Source of the DNA: Polyodon spathula
Taxonomy: Eukaryota > Chordata > Actinopteri > Acipenseriformes > Polyodontidae
Assembly: GCF_017654505.1 (NCBI RefSeq)
Contig: NC_054565.1
Coordinates: 5,021,474-5,085,473 of the forward strand
Reading direction: 5' to 3'
Length of the DNA: 64,000 nucleotides
The notes under the pieces are model-generated. The model ran no database searches. It saw only the letters and a list, made by a program, of their open reading frames with translations, and was not told where the DNA came from. Positions 59,491 to 64,000 of the stretch are shown here, in pieces (the first letter of the stretch is position 1; every line of letters begins with the position of its first letter). Made by a program: the position numbers and the translations under genes.

Positions 59491-59917
59491 AAGGCTAAAT
59501 TTAGATCAAAATTTACTCCCCATCTTAAAATATTCTGTAAATATCAGCAAATGCAATTGAATCCCTTCCACTCCCCAGTATCCATCGCTGGTATGAGTTT
59601 CAGGTGAGCTATGTGGGTAGAGGGCTGGCTGCTCTAGAGCTGTCATTTAAGGGTGCATATTTGCACTGTCCACTGCCAGTGAATTACAGTGACTACAGTG
59701 CTATGACTTCCAACAGCTGCAGTAACTTTAAGATACAATGGGCATGTAGTTTGTTTTGCATGTCATGTCTTTTTTTTTTTTTTTTTGTTTTCAGGATATA
59801 ATCATCTGTCAGTTGTCCGAAGCTTTCCCCAACCTCACCAGCGATTGGTAGAGAAGAGCCGGTTCATAACTTTTACAATTTGATTATTTGAATTTAGTGC
59901 TGTTGGAAGATAAGGGA

Positions 59918-60293
59918 GCACAAGAGCGAGAGACAGAAGATAGAGAGAGAGACACAGTCACAGAGACCGAGATAGAGACAGAGACCGAGGATAGAGAGAG
60001 AGACCGAAGATAGAAAGACAGAGGGGGAGAGACAGATACAGAGGATAGAGAGAAAGTGAGACAGAGACAGCGAGAGAGACCGAGATATAGAGACAGTGAG
60101 ACAGAGACCGAATATAGAGACAGTCAGAGAGAGAGGTAGAGACAGAGATAGAGATACAGAGATAGAAGAGAGAGAGACTGAGGATAGAGAGAGAAAGACA
60201 GAGCGAGCGTGAGAGATACAGAGACCGAGGAGAGCGAGAGAGACTGAGATACAGAGACAGAAATCAGAGACCGAGGATAGAGAGAGAGAGAAT
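59918..60293 (+). repeat. GA-rich purine tract, imperfect
   Basis: About 375 bases with almost only purines on the + strand, built from GAGAGAGA, GACAGAGACCGAGGATAGAG and GAGAC words with no fixed period. The minus-strand reading frame of 134 Ser/Leu-rich codons is a by-product. Confidence 0.85.
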
Positions 60294-60434
60294 CTCAATC
60301 ATGAAGCTGCTTGTTTTGGGAAGTGGATGCATGGGATGCTGGTTTGAGACCACTCACCAAACTCATTTCACTTGTGACCTGAGCAGTATGAGATAAGAAA
60401 CTTCAAACATATATTTAAAAAAAGTGGGATTTAA

Positions 60435-60620
60435 CAAGTACTGTGCTGTAAAAGCACAGCAAAGTGTATCAAAGCATGGTGACGCATAATTAAGCATTGT
60501 ATAGACCATAGCATATAGAATATTAAAAAACATGGTAAACTGGTAGATGGCATGAGAAAGCATGGGAACACTTCACAATGATTGTGCAGTATTACTGTGG
60601 TAAACTTTTACAAAGGAATC
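60435..60620. mobile_element. AAAGCAT-family MITE copy
   Basis: GTATCAAAGCATGGTGACGC, TTAAGCATTGTATAGACC, AAACATGGTAAACTGG and the end TGTGGTAAACTTTTACAAAG are colinear with the family. Confidence 0.55.
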
Positions 60621-60979
60621 GTTCCATTGTTGCAGTCTGTGCTGTATGATTTAAAGGGGCAGGGCTCTATTTTACAGTGGCTGATCCAAGCACCCGATAA
60701 CGTTTAGAGTGACAGCATTAATATTGGCCTCTTTGGTAACTGCAGCTAACAAAATAGTCCCATGAATCTTGAACCTGTTTTCCACTTCCAGTAGCTACGT
60801 TAGCCTCAAATGTGGATTTTAATTTTAACGTATAACATGGGAGACTTACTTAGGTTATGCCTTTTTGTGGGGTTGTCTGTTTGCACTTCTTAGCCATTTA
60901 GGAGCCAGAAATAAATGATGCCAGTCCATGCTGTGTGACAGCCTTTGTGTGGAGGCAGAGAGGCGTGAAGCTGGCTAGG

Positions 60980-61190
60980 GTCGCCATCAGTGACCATGTG
61001 ACTGTAGAGCAGGGGTCACCATCAGTGACCATGTGACTGTAGAGCAGGGGTCACCATCAGTGACCATGTGACTGTAGAGCAGGGGTCACCATCAGTGACC
61101 ATGTGACTAGAGCAGGGGTCACCATCAGTGACCATGTGACTGTAGAGCAGGGGTCACCATCAGTGACCATGTGACTGTAGAGCAGGGGTC
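60980..61190 (+). repeat. 35-bp minisatellite, 6 units
   Basis: Unit: ATCAGTGACCATGTGACTGT, AGAGCAGGGGTCACC; spacing 35 (60986, 61021, 61056 ...). One unit lacks three bases (GTGACTAGAGC). Each unit boundary contains the dyad GGTCACCATCAGTGACC. Confidence 0.95.
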
Positions 61191-62279
61191 AGCCCTGGAG
61201 ATACAGTCCAGACTGCCAGCACTGAAGCACAGAAAGACTGATCAGTATTGACCTTCATATAATCATGAGCTACTGATAAAAACGTTGTTTGCATTTAACA
61301 CTTCCGTTAACAGTAACAAAAATGAAATAAGTGAATAAATAAAATGTCTGATGTCTAATCACATACCTAGTGGCTTTCTTTTTTTTCCAGTCAATTTATC
61401 TGTAGATCAGGCTTTACTTTTATTTTCTCTGGGTTTTTTTTTGTTTTTTTTTAGGTAAATATGGAATGAAAGAATGGGAGAAAGTATTCAAAAAGCAATC
61501 ATGTAACATGAAAACATTTAACATGTTACTTTTCAAAAGTCATTTTTGTAGAAACAGAATTATCACAAAAGTATTTCACAATCTGTGGAGAAGTTGCAGA
61601 ATTTCATCAAGAATAAAATATAAATATATATATTTAAAAATACTGTAGATTGTTTTCAGGCTGTATTTGCTAATGCACTGAGAAACAAACTCGAGAGCTC
61701 TGAACTATGTAAGGTAAGAGGGACGTGTGTGTCCCACAAACAACACAATGCTGACTTTCCTATTTTTGCACTGAGGTGCAGGAAACAGGTTTTAAAATTC
61801 ACAGACAGGTTGCATCTGCTCATCCAAATGGTCCATTTCCTCCTCATGAGTCGCTCTCAAATGTGTTTGAAGAAGAAGCAGTTTGAACAGCCGCTCAATT
61901 CCTTGTGCTCCAGAAGGTGTTAAAAGGCCTCCAGTCACATTACTTATATATTTGATGCTGTGTAAAGTCAGTAAGGGTTTTTCTCCTTTAAAAAAACAAA
62001 CAGGAGCTAATGAAAGACTGGAGTAAACTTTTTAAAATATAATCTTTAAATCTCTATCCAACTGGGGTCTGAGATTCTGTCTCTAATGATTTTTTTTTTC
62101 AAACTGGAGGAAAAGGTTATCATGAGTCCTAATAACCGTCTCGCTTCTTCCTGCGGTCACATTCGACAGTAATGATCCTCACAGAGTTTGCTCTCATTCC
62201 AGTTGACTCTTCTTATACATTTTATTTGTTCTTTTTATAATTAAAAGCACAAACTTTAAATTTCACTCAGAAGAGGATA
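61191..62279. other. Intergenic, no gene seen
   Basis: AT-rich, with a TTTTTTTTTTAG acceptor-like run near 61443-61455 that does not lead into a recognisable exon. Confidence 0.45.
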
Positions 62280-62730
62280 TTGTGCACAGATAGACCACTA
62301 GTGTATGGAGATAGATAAGTAACATGGATCGACTGATAGACACACTGATATTGTAAATGGCGATAAATAGATTGATACTGCATATATAGATATTGTGGAT
62401 ATATTAATAGTTCGATACTGTAGATAGAATGATGTATTTATAAACACTGTAGATATTGCATAGTGTTAAAGAGATTGATAATCTATAGCTTGATAGTCAC
62501 TAGATGGATTGATAGATACTGTAGATGGATCAATGAATGTTGTAGATCGACTGATATACTGTACAGAGATATGGTAGATAGATCAATGATATGTGTGATA
62601 TTGTAGATAGACTGATATACTGTAGATAGATCAATGAGAGTTCATGTGTGTGATATTGTAGGTCGCTTGATAGCCACTGTAGATTGCATTTAGTAACACT
62701 ACATAAATTAATACTGTAGATAGTTCTTCT
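62280..62730 (+). repeat. Degenerate GATA/GATTGATA-rich repeat
   Basis: Recurring GTAGATAGA, ATTGATAGATACTGTAGAT, ACTGATATACTGTA and ATCAATGA words without a strict period; looks like an old, mutated tetranucleotide-derived tandem repeat. Confidence 0.75.
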
Positions 62731-62950
62731 CTGAGAAGAGACCCCTGGCTGTATCCATCAATGCTAATACCCTGTCTGTGCTGGTGTGCTGTGAGTAATG
62801 GTGCTGTCAGTGGGAGCAGGCTATCTATTCCAGCATCTCCCCCTCCAGCACTCTGAAGATACCAATTAACTGAGCGCCCAGAATAGACTAAAACAGTCCA
62901 TTAACAAACTCATTTTTATAGTTTTTAGCAGGTGTTTATTTGATTTCAAC

Positions 62951-62952
<2 letters not shown>

Positions 62953-63020
<68 letters not shown>
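62953..63020 (+). repeat. (ATT)n microsatellite
   Basis: About 22 ATT units. Confidence 0.96.
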
Positions 63021-63586
63021 GTTAATTATATACTGTTTATTATTACCCCACTGTTTATATAATTAAAGTAGACTTCATAAAAAGTCTGAAACTTTTTTTT
63101 CTTGACTAATTGCTAAAACAAATACCATTTTAAAAATGTAAGTACTTGTAATCCCTAAGAAGTGATGATATTACATATTATTGAATAGTTTATCAAACAC
63201 TCATTCATAAACTATTCAATACAGCTGTGAGAAACTTATAGTACAAAACATTTTGGATAATGCATTCTTAAGTGCAGTTTTGTCAAGTAAGGATTTTTAT
63301 ACTGTGCTTTAAGTTTCTTAACGTCTTTTTTTTTAAATTCATATTCAGATATATAGTCTCCAGTTTTATAAATAATGAACATTTGCCAGTGCTTCTGTGT
63401 CATTAAAATGCAATGAAATATGAAATGAAGTTGAGTGAGAGGAGCTGAGTTCTGCTGTCACAGGGGGCAGGGTAATGATGTGAAGACGCAAACACATCTA
63501 GCGCTATCTAGATTACCCCTGGACTTTTAGAGCATTCTCAACACTCACTATGTCACAAATGTATTTTTAAACACTTTAATTAGCAG

Positions 63587-63814
63587 TATATAAGACCTGG
63601 AGCGGTCAGATGTTATTTAGCTAGATGTGAAATGGGTAGAAGCATATGCACAATAGCGAGTGCCTGTCTAGGCAGAGTATCTGTAACTGGGAAAGGTAGA
63701 CTTCCCAGAAGACAACTACTGATCGGACAACCAGAGACTAGGAAGAAGATGGCTGCAGAGGACTGAGCTGTCTGAGAACACATCAGTGAATCCACGCACT
63801 AGCACAGCCTGCAG
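63587..63814 (+). promoter_or_regulatory. Candidate TATA promoter and first exon
   Basis: TATATAAG at 63587-63594 is followed, about 30 bases on, by a transcript-like stretch that ends in a near-perfect donor, CAG|GTAGGT at 63814/63815. Within it an ATG at about 63632 opens a 44-codon frame (MGRSICTIASACLGRVSVTG...) ending at TGA before the donor. I do not recognise the peptide. It could be the first exon of the next gene or of a non-coding RNA, or a chance arrangement. Confidence 0.25.
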
Positions 63815-64000
63815 GTAGGTAGTGACCATTCAATATGGAGTGTGTACCGGACACTGGCTGACTGGTGCCGCACTGTGCTGTCAGGTCAGATATATCTTCA
63901 GACACTAGATGGCAGTGTGTCAATGGCAGAAATGCAGTTTCTGATCTGACTGATGGAACAGCTCAGCTTTCTATCACACAGCACTGGCTCCAGGGTACCA

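Noticed and set aside
59894..60298. 134-codon Ser/Leu-rich minus-strand frame
   Set aside because: Translation of the GA-rich tract; no independent support.

Overview
The window is vertebrate nuclear DNA, most likely from a ray-finned fish. Two recognisable protein genes lie in tandem on the + strand: a stathmin gene (STMN1, coding exons 41429-42909) and, about 14 kb downstream, a membrane progestin receptor alpha gene (PAQR7, single coding exon 56916-57974). The two genes are also neighbours in the same transcriptional order in human 1p36.11, so this is conserved vertebrate microsynteny. The PAQR7 N-terminus (MATVVMEQIGRLF) is of the fish mPR-alpha type. The repeats (fish-type L2 LINE, Tc1 elements, a dispersed family carrying the CATTCGGCCCAT word, foldback MITEs) would suit a non-teleost ray-finned fish such as a sturgeon or paddlefish. 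That assignment is from memory of repeat types and is tentative.

Layout. 1-16 kb: gene-free repeat landscape with Tc1-like MITE copies, simple repeats, a nested inverted-repeat cluster, two copies of a dispersed repeat, and a decayed L2-type LINE (about 9.24-12.25 kb). 16.3-16.9 kb: a 500-base assembly gap entered through a short tandem repeat. 18.0-21.1 kb: a very homogeneous 62-bp minisatellite of roughly 49 units. 24.25-24.79 kb: a 52-bp minisatellite. 24.9-25.35 kb: one foldback MITE apparently nested in another. 26-38 kb: mostly unique sequence with SINE fragments, a transposase-like remnant, a perfect RFX X-box palindrome and a second copy of the MITE that opens the window. 38.5-43.35 kb: the STMN1 locus, with a CpG-bearing promoter region, a 5'-UTR/start exon, three further coding exons and a 3' UTR ending at an AATAAA. 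43.54-44.85 kb: a complete-ended but internally deleted Tc1-like transposon directly behind STMN1. 45-53 kb: repeats, including a 59-bp minisatellite (50.44-51.49 kb). 53-58 kb: PAQR7, with a candidate CCAAT-driven first exon near 53 kb, an L2 fragment on the minus strand in the putative intron, and the coding exon. 58-64 kb: PAQR7 3' region, a purine-strand tract, a 35-bp minisatellite, a GATA-rich degenerate repeat and a candidate TATA promoter plus first exon at the right edge.

The two genes do not form a pathway. Stathmin is a phosphorylation-controlled tubulin-sequestering protein; PAQR7 is a seven-to-eight-pass progestin receptor of the cell surface that in fish oocytes mediates progestin-induced maturation. 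I found no prokaryote-like or clearly novel protein system. The unusual content is repeat architecture: four distinct minisatellites in 64 kb, foldback MITEs in many copies, a nested MITE, and a collapsed-looking gap.
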